Origin: Marinibaculum sp040216765
GTDB taxonomy: Bacteria; Pseudomonadota; Alphaproteobacteria; Ferrovibrionales; Ferrovibrionaceae
DNA: 64,000 nt
Assembly: GCA_040216765.1 (NCBI GenBank)
Contig: JAVJON010000025.1
Span: forward strand, 1-64,000
Direction: 5' to 3'
The notes below the pieces were generated by a model. That model had not been told where the DNA came from, made no database searches, and saw only the letters and a program-made list of their open reading frames with translations. Each line of letters starts with the position of its first letter. Within the stretch, counting starts at the first letter, position 1. A program made the position numbers and the translations under genes. Positions 50,992 through 59,475 of this stretch are shown piece after piece.

Positions 50992-51987
50992 ATGCTGCAG
51001 CAGCCGATCGCGGCGCGCGCCGACCAGCTGGCCGTCACGGTCCGGTCGATGACCCTGCTGGCGAAGGATACGCTGGCACTGGAACTGGTCGCGGACGGGG
51101 GCGCGGAGTTGCCGCCGTTCAGCGCCGGGGCGCATGTCGACCTGCTGCTGCCGAACGGCATCCGGCGCTCCTACTCGCTGTGCAATTCCAGCGGCGAGCG
51201 CCACCGCTACGTCGTCGGCGTGAAGAAGGCCGATCCCAGCCGCGGCGCCTCGGCCTTCATCCACGACACGCTCAGGGTGGGCGCCCGGATCACCGTCACG
51301 GCGCCGCGCAACAACTTTCCGCTGGACGAAAAGGCCAGCCGCAGCGTGCTGATCGCGGGCGGGATCGGGATCACGCCGATCATGTCGATGATCGACCGGC
51401 TGGAGGAGCTGCGGGCGGACTGGACGCTCTACTACGCAGCGCGCACCCGCGCCGACGCGGCCTTCCTGGAGCAGCTGCAGGAGCTCGGCACCACGGCGCC
51501 CGGCCGGATCCATATGCGCTTCGACCGGGAGCCGGGCAATGCCATGCTCGACCTCGCGGCGATCGTCGAATCCGAGCGGGGCGCGGGCGTCCATTTCTAT
51601 GCCTGTGGGCCGGGGCCGATGCTCGACGCCTTCGAGGCCGCGACGGCCGCGCTGCCGCCCGGGACCTGCCACCTGGAGCGCTTCGGGGCCGCCCCGCAAG
51701 CCGTCTCGGAGGATGGGCTCGAAACCTTCGAGGTCGTGCTGGCGCGGTCAGGCCGGAGCCTGACGGTCGGTCCAGGCACGACGATCCTGGACCAGCTGCT
51801 CGAGCACGGCATCGACCTGCCGTTCTCCTGCATGGAGGGTGTCTGCGGCTCCTGCCGCGTGGCCGTTCTCGACGGCATTCCCGACCATCGCGACATGGTG
51901 CTGACCGACGACGAGATGGCTGCAAACGGCTGCATGATGGTGTGCTGCTCGGGCAGCCGCAGTGCGCAGCTGATCCTCGACATCTGA
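50992..51987 (+). CDS. oxygenase reductase with C-terminal 2Fe-2S ferredoxin (VanB/PDR type)
   Basis: A 331-residue electron-transfer protein that passes electrons from NADH through flavin and an iron-sulphur centre to the Rieske oxygenase. The flavin-binding RRSYSLCNSSG and HVDLLLPNG lie near the N-terminus. NAD-binding LIAGGIGITPIMSMI and ACGPGPML are in the middle. The plant-type ferredoxin has Cys280, 285 and 288 (CMEGVCGSC) plus Cys318 or 319 (MVCCSGS). It lies 43 bases after the oxygenase gene with GGGAGG ahead of the ATG. It is the only reductase in the window, so it may serve both oxygenases. Confidence 0.93.
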   Translation: MLQQPIAARADQLAVTVRSMTLLAKDTLALELVADGGAELPPFSAGAHVDLLLPNGIRRSYSLCNSSGERHRYVVGVKKADPSRGASAFIHDTLRVGARITVTAPRNNFPLDEKASRSVLIAGGIGITPIMSMIDRLEELRADWTLYYAARTRADAAFLEQLQELGTTAPGRIHMRFDREPGNAMLDLAAIVESERGAGVHFYACGPGPMLDAFEAATAALPPGTCHLERFGAAPQAVSEDGLETFEVVLARSGRSLTVGPGTTILDQLLEHGIDLPFSCMEGVCGSCRVAVLDGIPDHRDMVLTDDEMAANGCMMVCCSGSRSAQLILDI

Positions 51988-52011
51988 GCCGCTGCGGGAG
52001 AGCTCTGCGAC

Positions 52012-52809
52012 ATGAAAACTGGCAACATTCCCGGCGTACAGGGGAAGACGTTCGTCGTCCTCGGTGCCGGGCAGGGCATCGGCCGCGCCACGGCGCAGCT
52101 GTTCGCCGAGGCAGGAGCGTCGATCGTCTGCGTCGACAAGGAGCTGCACCTCGCCGAGGCGGTGGCGGCCGAGGTCGGGGGCTGGGCCCTGGCGGCCGAC
52201 GTCACCGCACGACAAGACATGGCGCGCCTGTTCCCCGCCGCGGTGGAGTGCGCCGGCCGGCCGCTCGACGGCCTGATCGATATCGTCGGCATCGCGGACG
52301 TGCGCACGATCGCGGATATGGACGATGCCGGCTGGGACGGGCAGTTCGACATCGTGTTGCGCCACGCCTTCCTGGCCCTGCAATACGCACCGGAGCATAT
52401 GCCGAACGGCGGGTCGATCGCCTTCGTCAGCTCGATGGCCGGTGCCAGGTCGGTGGAGAACCAGTCGGTCTACGGTGCCGCAAAGGCGGCGCTCGACCAG
52501 CTCGTCCGCGGCGCCGCCGGCGAACTCGGCCCGCGCGGCATCAGGGTGAATGCCGTGTCTCCCGGCTTCGTCCGGACGCCACGGCTGGACGCCGCGCTCA
52601 GCGCCGCCTTCTGGGACGGGCTGAAGTCACATGTGCCGGTCGGCCGAGCGGCCGACCCGGTGGATATCGCCGGCCCGCTGCTGTTCCTGTGCTCGGACCT
52701 CGCGGCCTGCGTGACAGGCACGGTGATCCCGGTGGATGGTGGGGTCTCGACCCGCGCCGCACTGCCCCCCATCCCGCTCAGGCGCAAGGCCGAGGCGGTG
52801 AAGCCGTGA
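52012..52809 (+). CDS. short-chain dehydrogenase/reductase
   Basis: A 265-residue classical SDR. It has FVVLGAGQGIGRATA at the cofactor site, VCVDKE after the second strand (acidic residue favouring NAD), the catalytic Ser in FVSSMAGAR, Tyr-x3-Lys in VYGAAKAAL, and VNAVSPGFVRTP. It follows the reductase by 24 bases with GCGGGAG ahead of the ATG. Within this operon it may act on the hydroxylated or dihydrodiol product of the oxygenase. The usual NNAG motif is replaced by DIVGIADV. Confidence 0.9.
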   Translation: MKTGNIPGVQGKTFVVLGAGQGIGRATAQLFAEAGASIVCVDKELHLAEAVAAEVGGWALAADVTARQDMARLFPAAVECAGRPLDGLIDIVGIADVRTIADMDDAGWDGQFDIVLRHAFLALQYAPEHMPNGGSIAFVSSMAGARSVENQSVYGAAKAALDQLVRGAAGELGPRGIRVNAVSPGFVRTPRLDAALSAAFWDGLKSHVPVGRAADPVDIAGPLLFLCSDLAACVTGTVIPVDGGVSTRAALPPIPLRRKAEAVKP

Positions 52810-53747
52810 CGGGCCGGAAGGCGCCGGAGGCCGATCCGGCATTCGACGAGATTCTCGCGCATTCCCGCGGCAAGGCCGTCCTCGCCGACGGGGCGCTCGA
52901 GGATGTCCGCCGCATGGTCGTGGAGCGCGCGAAGAGCCGGCCGGGCCCGCCGGTGGCACGGGTCGACGACGTGGCGATCCCCGGCCCGGCAGGGGCGATC
53001 CCGCTGCGCCTCTACGTGCCCGAGGGCGCGCGCGGCCTCGCCCTGGCCTTCCATGGCGGCGGCTGGATGATGGGCAGCCTGGACTCCTTCGATCCCCTGT
53101 GCCGCAACCTGGCCGTCCATTCGGGTGCCGCGATCGCGTCGGTCGACTACCGTCTGGCGCCGGAGCATCCGTTCCCCGCCGCGGTGGAGGATGCCTGCGC
53201 CGCCAGTGCCCATCTCGGCCGGCATGCCGCATCGCTCCACCTGCCGGAAGGGCCCCTGGTGCTGTTCGGCGAATCCGCCGGCGCGAACCTTGCCGCGGTC
53301 GCCGCGATCGCTGCGCGCGATGCGGGAGCGCCCAAGGTGCTGCGCCAGATCCTGGCCTACCCGGCGGTCGATGCACGCGGCCAGGCCGAGTCCCTGGAGC
53401 TGTTCGCCGAGGGCTATCTGCAGACCCGGCGCGACGTCGAGTTCGCGCTCCGCACCTATGCGCTGGGCCATGGCGTGCCGGCCGATGACTGGCGGCTGTC
53501 GCCGATCATGGCGGAAAGCCTGGCGGGGGTGGCGCCGGCGTTCATCCTGTCGGCCGAATGCGACGCGATCCGCGACGATTCCGCTGCCTATGCCGACCGG
53601 CTGCGGCGGGAAGGCGTGCCCGTCGTGCATGTCCGCTACGCGGCGATGATCCATACCTTCGTGCAGATGCGGAACGTGGTGGACGCGGCGGTGATCGCCC
53701 AGCGGCAGCTCGCCGACGAGATCCGGCGGGCCTTCGAGGCGGCATGA
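52806..53747 (+). CDS. alpha/beta hydrolase (hormone-sensitive lipase family esterase)
   Basis: About 313 residues. The oxyanion motif HGGGWMMGS, the pair SVDYRLAPEHPFPAAVEDA, the nucleophile Ser in LFGESAGANLAAV, and a C-terminal Asp (SAECDAIRDD) and His (MIHTFVQM) form the triad of family IV esterases. The start is a GTG overlapping the previous stop (GTGA). It is the last gene of the Rieske operon. It would hydrolyse an ester or lactone either entering or leaving the oxygenase step. The esterified substrate cannot be named. Confidence 0.9.
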   Translation: MTGRKAPEADPAFDEILAHSRGKAVLADGALEDVRRMVVERAKSRPGPPVARVDDVAIPGPAGAIPLRLYVPEGARGLALAFHGGGWMMGSLDSFDPLCRNLAVHSGAAIASVDYRLAPEHPFPAAVEDACAASAHLGRHAASLHLPEGPLVLFGESAGANLAAVAAIAARDAGAPKVLRQILAYPAVDARGQAESLELFAEGYLQTRRDVEFALRTYALGHGVPADDWRLSPIMAESLAGVAPAFILSAECDAIRDDSAAYADRLRREGVPVVHVRYAAMIHTFVQMRNVVDAAVIAQRQLADEIRRAFEAA

Positions 53748-53752
53748 CGGCG

Positions 53753-53767
53753 CCCGCGTGGCGCGGG
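53753..53767. terminator. hairpin between converging genes
   Basis: CCCGCG (53753-53758) and CGCGGG (53762-53767) with a TGG loop lie in the 27-base gap between the esterase gene and the converging marR gene. It is a candidate bidirectional terminator. Confidence 0.4.
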
Positions 53768-53774
53768 AACAGGC

Positions 53775-54308
53775 CTATCTTGCGGGCGGGTCCAGGGCGC
53801 CCTGCCGGCCGTCGACCGGGCGCGGGTCGAAGGCTTCGAAGCGCGACAGCAGGTCGGTCAGGAACCGGCTTCCAGCCTCGAGCTCGGCTCCGGTCATGCT
53901 GCAGATCGCCCGGCCGATCGGCGTCGAATCGGAACAGATCGCCTGCAGCGCCTCCTCGGCCGTACGCCGGCCCTTCTCGGTCAGGAAGATCAGCCGTCCC
54001 CGCTTGTAGTCGGGATCCGGCCGGCGCGTCACCAGCCCCTGCCGGATCAGGCGGTCGACCTGCTTGGTGACGGCGCCCGAGGTGATGAACAGCGACTGGA
54101 ACAGGTCGGTCGGGCGCATGCCGACCTCCACGCCGTTGCGGCGCAGCGCGAGCAGGATGCGCATGTCGCTGGTGCCGATGCCGTGGCTGGCCTGCGACAG
54201 GCGCCGGAACGCCGCCTCGATATGGATGTCGAGGCGCTTGATCGCGGCGGCGACGACGAAAGCGCTCAGGTCGAGGTCGGGCCGCTCCCGCTCCCACTGG
54301 CGCGTCAT
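53775..54308 (-). CDS. MarR-family transcriptional regulator
   Basis: A 177-residue winged-helix regulator, paralogous to the one at 48919-49464: both share an RERPDLD/RERPELD block, SDMRILLALRRNG and PTDLFQSLFITSGAVTKQVDRLIRQGLVTRRPD. The wing reads GRLIFLTEKGRRTAEEAL. The ATG at 54308 is the safest start, but homology with the paralog seems to extend about 10 residues upstream, so a TTG at 54329 with AGG before it is possible. It is divergent from the livK-like gene, 315 bases away, whose promoter carries the shared palindrome. It probably controls uptake of the same substrate. Confidence 0.87.
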   Translation of the reverse strand: MTRQWERERPDLDLSAFVVAAAIKRLDIHIEAAFRRLSQASHGIGTSDMRILLALRRNGVEVGMRPTDLFQSLFITSGAVTKQVDRLIRQGLVTRRPDPDYKRGRLIFLTEKGRRTAEEALQAICSDSTPIGRAICSMTGAELEAGSRFLTDLLSRFEAFDPRPVDGRQGALDPPAR

Positions 54309-54623
54309 TTCACCGATCGTAGATACCAAACTGACAAGCCTCTTCTGCGCCGGCCGCGCGGCATGGCCCTGCTTCGGGAGGTCGAAGCCAGGGAAGCTAG
54401 CGGAGGCCGGGATCGTGTCAAGAAGCCGGTCCTGCGTCACACCCGCGGCCGGCCGCAGCCCCATGGGCCGGCGAATTTGGCCTTGACCCTGCCCGCGCTT
54501 CGAGACATCTTCCATGGAAGCTCATGACGGATCGTACAGGACGGGCCGTACAGGGCAGATCCCCGATAGGGGACGCAGGCCCGCCGCAAGCGACGGCAGG
54601 CCCGGGCGCACAGGGAGGAAAAG
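54309..54623. other. divergent region between marR and the branched-chain-type importer
   Basis: A 315-base gap with no convincing gene. Bases 54483-54522 hold the importer promoter and operator. Bases 54309-54350 are AT-richer and may hold the marR promoter. The remainder is GC-rich leader sequence in which I see no structure. Confidence 0.55.
54483..54522 (+). promoter_or_regulatory. MarR-controlled promoter of the importer operon
   Basis: TTGACC (54483-54488), a 17-base spacer and CATCTT (54506-54511) form a promoter whose -10 box enters ATCTTCCATGGAAGCT (54507-54522), a 15-of-16 match to the palindrome at 49587. The layout is the same as at the first Rieske promoter. Confidence 0.7.
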
Positions 54624-55802
54624 ATGGCATCAGGGATTTCTCGCCTCGCGGCGATCGCCGCGGCCGGCGCGATGGCGCTCGCCGCTGCAACCGCCGTCGC
54701 CGAGGACAGCGTGAAGGTCGGCGTGGTGGGGCCGATGACCGGCCCGCTCGCGGTGATGGGCAAGCAGTGGCGCCAGGGCATCGAGGCCTATATGGCAGCC
54801 CATGGCGACACGGTAAACGGCCACAAGATCGAGGTGATCTACCGCGATACCACGGCGAACCCGTCGATGGCCCGGCAGCTGACCCAGGACCTCGTTGTGC
54901 GCGACGGCGTACAGGCGCTGATCGGCTACGGGATTTCGCCCTCGGCGGCGGCAGCCGCGCCGGTCATCAACCAGGCCAAGATTCCCGCCTTCCTGCCGCA
55001 CGCGGCCTCGCCCGGACTGATGGCGGCATCGCCCTATTTCGCGCGCATGGGGCAGAACATCGCCACCAACGCCGAGGTCGCGGCCGACTGGGCCCTAAAG
55101 AAGGGGGTCAAGACCGCCTATATCGCGGTGGCGGATTATGCCCCGGGCCACGATGTCGCCAAGGCCTTCCAGCCGGCGTTCGAGGCGGGCGGCGGCAAGG
55201 TCGTCGGCCAGGACAATATCCCGCTGTCCACTGTCGATTTCTCGCCGTTCGCCGAGCGCATTGCTACCGCCGATCCCGACATGGTGCAGATGTTCATTCC
55301 GCCCGGCGCGCAGGCGGTCTCGATGGTGAAGGCGCTGGCCGCCCGCGGCGTGATGGCGGACACCCTTGTCATCGGGCAGGGCGAGGCGGAGGATTCCGAC
55401 ATCCACCTCTTCGACGGGACCATCGATAACTTCCACACCGTCATCTACTACTCGCAGAGTCTGGACAATCCGGAAAACAAGACCTTCCTGGACAGCCTGA
55501 AGGCCACGGCCGGTGCGGATGTCCTGCCGAGCTCGTTCACCCTCGGCGCCTATGACGCGATGGGGCTGATCTACGCTCTGGTCGCCGACATGAAGGGCGA
55601 CAGGATCGACGGCCCCGCCGCGATGGAGGCCCTCGCCGGCCATTCCTGGAACAGCCCGCGCGGCAAGGTGACCCTGGACATGCAGACCCGCGAGCCGATC
55701 CAGGATTTCGTCGTCCGCCAGGTGCAGCAGACCGATGCCGGGCTGCGGAACGTCGTGATCGACACGATCCCGCAGGTGACCCCGAAGCCGACGACCAACT
55801 AG
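54624..55802 (+). CDS. periplasmic substrate-binding protein, LivK-type
   Basis: A 392-residue type I periplasmic binding protein of the branched-chain amino acid (HAAT) transporter class. The signal peptide spans 1-26 (AAGAMALAAATAVA then ED). The mature part starts VKVGVVGPMTGPLAVMGKQW, with PVINQAKIPAFLPHAASPGL and DYAPGHDVAKAFQPAFEAGG later. Such proteins bind amino acids, but relatives near oxygenase genes often bind aromatic acids or amides. AGGGAGG precedes the ATG. A strong hairpin follows the gene, before the first permease. Control by the shared palindrome links the ligand to the oxygenase pathway. Confidence 0.9.
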   Translation: MASGISRLAAIAAAGAMALAAATAVAEDSVKVGVVGPMTGPLAVMGKQWRQGIEAYMAAHGDTVNGHKIEVIYRDTTANPSMARQLTQDLVVRDGVQALIGYGISPSAAAAAPVINQAKIPAFLPHAASPGLMAASPYFARMGQNIATNAEVAADWALKKGVKTAYIAVADYAPGHDVAKAFQPAFEAGGGKVVGQDNIPLSTVDFSPFAERIATADPDMVQMFIPPGAQAVSMVKALAARGVMADTLVIGQGEAEDSDIHLFDGTIDNFHTVIYYSQSLDNPENKTFLDSLKATAGADVLPSSFTLGAYDAMGLIYALVADMKGDRIDGPAAMEALAGHSWNSPRGKVTLDMQTREPIQDFVVRQVQQTDAGLRNVVIDTIPQVTPKPTTN

Positions 55803-55811
55803 CCCCCAGTC

Positions 55812-55841
55812 GCCTGCCGTCCCGCTCCAGGGACGGCAGGC
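55812..55841 (+). other. perfect 12-bp stem-loop between the binding-protein and permease genes
   Basis: GCCTGCCGTCCC (55812-55823) and GGGACGGCAGGC (55830-55841) pair without a mismatch around a 6-base loop. It has no T-run. In other importer operons a stem here stabilises the 3' end of the binding-protein message or partly terminates, giving excess binding protein over permease; I infer the same role. Confidence 0.65.
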
Positions 55842-55890
55842 ACCGCGGGGCGCGGCCTCCCGCTCGGCAGGTCACCGGTACGGAAACGCC

Positions 55891-56769
55891 ATGGGCGACT
55901 CCCTTTCATCGCTGAGCTTCATCCTGCTGTACGGGACGTCCTACGGACTGATCCTGTTCATCATCGCGATCGGCCTGGTCATCACGATGGGGCTGATGCG
56001 GGTCATGAACCTCGCACATGGCGCCTTCGCGGCGATCGGCGGCTATCTGGCCGTCGGGCTGATGGCCGAGGCGGGCCTCTCCTTCGTGCCCGCCGTCCTG
56101 CTCGCCGTGATCGCCGTCGTCCTGCTGTCGGTCGTGCTCGAACGCCTGGTGTTCTCCAGCCTCTACGGCGCCAACGAGCTGGACCAGGTGCTGATGACGA
56201 TCGGCGTGAACTTCATCGTCATCGGGCTGATCACGATCGTCTTCGGCCCCAATGTCTATCCGGTGCAGCTGCCCGAGGCGCTGCGCGGCAGCGTCGACCT
56301 CGGCATCCGCGACTTCGAGATCTACCGGCTGTTCGTCATTGCCGTCGGACTGGTCGTCGTGCTGGGGCTCTGGATGCTGTTCGACCGGACGAGCTTCGGC
56401 GCGAAGCTGCGGGCGGCGGTCGACAATCCCTCGATGACCGGGGTCATCGGCATCAACGTGAGCGGGATCTTCGTCGTCGCGTTCGGCCTGGGAAGCGGCC
56501 TGGCCGCCCTGGGCGGCGCGATCGGCGCCGCCATGCTGCCGCTGGAGCCCTACTATCCGATGAAATACCTGGTCCTGGTCCTCGTCGTCGTCGCGCTGTC
56601 CGGTTTCGGCAACATGAAGGCCTCGCTCGCAGTGGCGGTGCTCGTGGGGATCGCGGACACGGCGGGACGGTTCCTGGTGCCCGACTTCGGCGGCTTCGTC
56701 ATCTACATCGTGCTGGTCGTCCTGATGGTGGTGCGGCCACAGGGCCTGTTCGCCAGGAGGACGGGATGA
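55891..56769 (+). CDS. branched-chain-type ABC transporter permease (LivH-like)
   Basis: A 292-residue inner-membrane protein with about eight hydrophobic segments. ITMGLMRVMNLAHGAFAAIGGYL near the N-terminus is the LivH hallmark (motif NxAHGA). The region SFGAKLRAAVDNPSMTGVIGINV is the ATPase-contact loop. The C-terminus FVIYIVLVVLMVVRPQGLFARR is typical. The stop overlaps the next ATG by 4 bases. It pairs with the LivM-like subunit. Confidence 0.93.
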   Translation: MGDSLSSLSFILLYGTSYGLILFIIAIGLVITMGLMRVMNLAHGAFAAIGGYLAVGLMAEAGLSFVPAVLLAVIAVVLLSVVLERLVFSSLYGANELDQVLMTIGVNFIVIGLITIVFGPNVYPVQLPEALRGSVDLGIRDFEIYRLFVIAVGLVVVLGLWMLFDRTSFGAKLRAAVDNPSMTGVIGINVSGIFVVAFGLGSGLAALGGAIGAAMLPLEPYYPMKYLVLVLVVVALSGFGNMKASLAVAVLVGIADTAGRFLVPDFGGFVIYIVLVVLMVVRPQGLFARRTG

Positions 56770-57791
56770 CCGGCGCGGCATCGGGCTCCCGCCATCTCGG
56801 GCGGCACCGGTTCTCCCCGCTGGAGCTCCTGCCGCTGGCTGCGGCGATCGCTGCCTACTACCTGTTTCCGGGCTATCTGTCGCTGGGTGCCAGTGTCCTC
56901 GTGATGGCGATCTTCGCCGTGGCGCTCGACCTGGTCATCGGCTTTGCCGGCATCGTGACCCTGGGGCATGCGGTGTTCTTCGGCGTGGGCGCCTATGGCG
57001 CGGCCCGCATGTCGATGGCCGGGCTGGCCGACCCGATCGTGACCGCGCTCCTTGCAGGCCTGCTGGCGGCGCTGCTTGCCGCCCTGACCGGGCCCTTCGT
57101 CCTGCGGCTCAAGCATCTGCCGCTGATCATGGTGACCGTCGCCATCGTAATGATCGTGCACGAGGCCGCCAACAAGGCCGCCTGGCTGACCGGCGGGCAT
57201 GACGGGCTGCCGGCGCTGGTCTTCGGCGATGTCCTCGGGCAGTTCGCCTGGTCGATCTACGGCACCACGAGCTATGTCTATGCGCTCGCCTGGCTGGTGC
57301 TGCTGGTGGCAGTGTCGCGGGTCATCGTCTCCTCGCCGTTCGGCGTGGCACTGCAGGGCATCCGCCAGAACGAGTTGCGGATGCGGGTGATGGGCGCGCC
57401 GGTCCTGCTGCAGCAGACGGTGATCTACAGCTACAGCGCCTTCCTCGCCGGCGTCGCCGGTGCGCTCCATGCGCAGATCAACGGCTTCGTCTCGCTGGAT
57501 ACGCTGACCGTCGATCTGGGCGTCTTCGCGCTTGCCATGATCGTGCTGGGCGGGATCGGCCGGATCTACGGCGCGATCGTCGGCGCCGCCGTCTACATGC
57601 TGGTGCAGTACTTCGCGCAGCAATGGGACCCCTATTACTGGATGCTTGCGATCGGCATCCTGCTGGTCCTCGTCGTGCGCTTTGGCAAGGGAGGCATCCT
57701 GGGCATCCTGGAGACGCTCTGGCTCCGGCTGCGCCCGGGGCGCATCGGGGCGCCGCAGAAAGCGGCGGGCGAGCGGGAGCCGGGCGAATGA
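56766..57791 (+). CDS. branched-chain-type ABC transporter permease (LivM-like)
   Basis: A 341-residue inner-membrane permease with about nine hydrophobic segments. VALDLVIGFAGIVTLGHAVFFGVGAYGAA is the LivM signature. VSSPFGVALQGIRQNELRMRVMG is the ATPase-contact loop, followed by AGVAGALHAQINGFVSLDTL and GGIGRIYGAIVGAA. Its start and stop both overlap neighbours by 4 bases. The final 35 residues are a basic cytoplasmic tail. Confidence 0.93.
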   Translation: MTGAASGSRHLGRHRFSPLELLPLAAAIAAYYLFPGYLSLGASVLVMAIFAVALDLVIGFAGIVTLGHAVFFGVGAYGAARMSMAGLADPIVTALLAGLLAALLAALTGPFVLRLKHLPLIMVTVAIVMIVHEAANKAAWLTGGHDGLPALVFGDVLGQFAWSIYGTTSYVYALAWLVLLVAVSRVIVSSPFGVALQGIRQNELRMRVMGAPVLLQQTVIYSYSAFLAGVAGALHAQINGFVSLDTLTVDLGVFALAMIVLGGIGRIYGAIVGAAVYMLVQYFAQQWDPYYWMLAIGILLVLVVRFGKGGILGILETLWLRLRPGRIGAPQKAAGEREPGE

Positions 57792-58573
57792 CCGCGGCCG
57801 CCGGCCCGATCCTGCAGGCGCTGCGCCTGAACAAGCATTTCGGCGCGCTGCAGGTCACCCGCGATGTCGACCTCAGCCTCGAAAGGGGCGCGCGGCGTGC
57901 GCTGATCGGCCCGAACGGCGCCGGCAAGACCACCCTGGTGGGGCTGCTCTCCGGGGTGATCCGGCCGAGCTCGGGGCGCATCCTGATCGACGGCAGGGAC
58001 GTGACCGACATGTCGCCGGCGCGCCGGACCCGCATGGGCCTGGTCCGCACCTTCCAGATCTCGAACCTGTTCCAGGACATGACGGTGTTGGAGAACGTCT
58101 ATCTTGCGGTCAGCCAGGAACGCCGCCGCGGGCTCGACCTGTTCCGGCCGGCCGGACGCGACCACGGCTCGCTGGACCGCGCCGGCGAACTGATCCGGAA
58201 AGTCCGGCTGGGGCCCCACGCCGACCGGCTGGTCGCGGAGCTCGCCTATGGCCAACAGCGCCTGATCGAGGTGGCGATCGCGCTGGCGCTGCGACCCCGC
58301 ATCCTGCTGCTGGATGAGCCGGCGGCCGGCATCCCGACCGGCGAACTCGACCTGCTGCTCTCGGTGATCGACGAGCTCGATCCGGACATGGCGGTGCTGG
58401 TGATCGAGCATGACATGGCGCTGGTGCGGCGGGTGGCGAGGGACGTCACCGTGCTGGTGCATGGCGCCGTGCTGACCAGCGGGCCGACCGCGGAGGTACT
58501 GGTCTCCGCGGAGGTACGGCGGGTCTATCTCGGCGAGTCCGCCGCCGGCGAACGGGGGCCGCACGATGCTTGA
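57788..58573 (+). CDS. branched-chain-type ABC transporter ATP-binding protein (LivG-like)
   Basis: A 261-residue ATPase subunit. Walker A is GPNGAGKTT, with LNKHFGALQVTRDVDLSLERGARRALI before it. ARRTRMGLVRTFQISNLFQDMTVLENV is the family-specific Q-loop region. The signature is ELAYGQQRLIEVAIAL, and Walker B is ILLLDEPAAGIPTGEL. The signature has YGQQR rather than SGGQR, as is normal in LivG. The start overlaps the preceding stop by 4 bases and its end overlaps livF by 8 bases. Confidence 0.93.
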   Translation: MTAAAGPILQALRLNKHFGALQVTRDVDLSLERGARRALIGPNGAGKTTLVGLLSGVIRPSSGRILIDGRDVTDMSPARRTRMGLVRTFQISNLFQDMTVLENVYLAVSQERRRGLDLFRPAGRDHGSLDRAGELIRKVRLGPHADRLVAELAYGQQRLIEVAIALALRPRILLLDEPAAGIPTGELDLLLSVIDELDPDMAVLVIEHDMALVRRVARDVTVLVHGAVLTSGPTAEVLVSAEVRRVYLGESAAGERGPHDA

Positions 58574-59261
58574 GGTGCGGGGCCTGACCGGCGGCTGGGG
58601 GCCGACCATCGTGGTGCAGGATGTCAGCTTCACCCTCGCCCGCAACGAGACCCTGGCCATTGTCGGTCGCAACGGGGTCGGCAAGTCCACCCTGCTGGAA
58701 CTGATCACCGGCCGCGCCCGGCACCGTGCGGGAGAGATCCTCAAGGACGGGGGCGACATTGCCAGGGTGCGCCTGCACGGGCGGGCGCGACTGGGGATCG
58801 GCCATGTGCCGCAGCAGCGCGAGGTGTTCGCCAGCCTCACGGTGGACGAGCATCTGACGATCGCCCGGCGCCCGGGCGCCTGGGACCGCGAGAAGGTGCT
58901 GGCGCTGTTCCCCTCGCTGGCCGCGCGGCGACGCAGCCTCGGCGCCCAGTTGTCGGGTGGCGAGCAGCAGATGCTGGCGATCGCGCGCGCCCTGGTCGGC
59001 AACCCAGACGTGCTGCTGATGGACGAGCCGTCCGAGGGTCTCGCCCCCGTCGTCATCGAACAGCTGGTCCAGGCACTGCGGCGCCTGACGGCGGACCGCA
59101 CGCTGTCCATCCTCCTGGTGGAACAGCGCATCGACATCGCCCGGCAGCTTGCCGACCGCTTCCTGGCGATGGATCGCGGCGCGATCGTCCATTCCGGCAG
59201 CGCACGGGAGCTGGAGGCGACCGGCGAGCTTGCCGGGTTGCTGGGACTGGCCCAGGCCTGA
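58566..59261 (+). CDS. branched-chain-type ABC transporter ATP-binding protein (LivF-like)
   Basis: The second ATPase subunit, 231 residues. Walker A is GRNGVGKSTLLELI, the signature LSGGEQQMLAIARALVGNP, and Walker B DVLLMDEPSEGLAPVV, all as in LivF. GIGHVPQQREVFASLTVDEHL is the Q-loop region. It ends the five-gene importer operon. Usual LivF length is about 235 residues, so it is complete. Confidence 0.93.
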   Translation: MLEVRGLTGGWGPTIVVQDVSFTLARNETLAIVGRNGVGKSTLLELITGRARHRAGEILKDGGDIARVRLHGRARLGIGHVPQQREVFASLTVDEHLTIARRPGAWDREKVLALFPSLAARRRSLGAQLSGGEQQMLAIARALVGNPDVLLMDEPSEGLAPVVIEQLVQALRRLTADRTLSILLVEQRIDIARQLADRFLAMDRGAIVHSGSARELEATGELAGLLGLAQA

Positions 59262-59331
59262 CCCCACCGGCTGGCGGAGACGATCGTTCGGCAGACACGC
59301 CGATACTCCAAACCGCGTTCCGCGAACAAGC

Positions 59332-59347
59332 CCGTTCCCTGGAAGAT
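59332..59347. promoter_or_regulatory. degenerate copy of the MarR palindrome
   Basis: CCGTTCCCTGGAAGAT matches ATCTTCCATGGAAGAT at 12 of 16 positions; the right half TGGAAGAT is intact and the left half is decayed. It lies just before the dehydrogenase gene remnant and may once have controlled it. Confidence 0.4.
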
Positions 59348-59370
59348 CAGCAGCAGATTCCACCGGCGGC

Positions 59371-59475
59371 ACCGGGACCCTGGCCGCGCGCGAGCCGGGC
59401 TTCGGCATCCCCGCGCCGCGGGTGGACGGCAACGACTACCCGGCGGTGCGGGCCGCCGCGGCCGGGGCGGTGGAA
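59371..59475 (+). pseudogene. remnant of a TPP-dependent dehydrogenase E1 alpha-like gene
   Basis: In one forward frame 59371-59475 encodes TLAAREPGFGIPAPRVDGND followed by YPAVRAAAAGAVE. This matches the pyruvate/acetoin dehydrogenase E1 alpha segment where a 'YGIP..RVDGND..AV..A...AVE' block precedes the C-terminal part. No start, no thiamine-binding GDG...N motif and no C-terminus accompany it, so only about 35 codons of a roughly 320-residue protein remain. The identification rests on one short block and is tentative. Confidence 0.45.
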
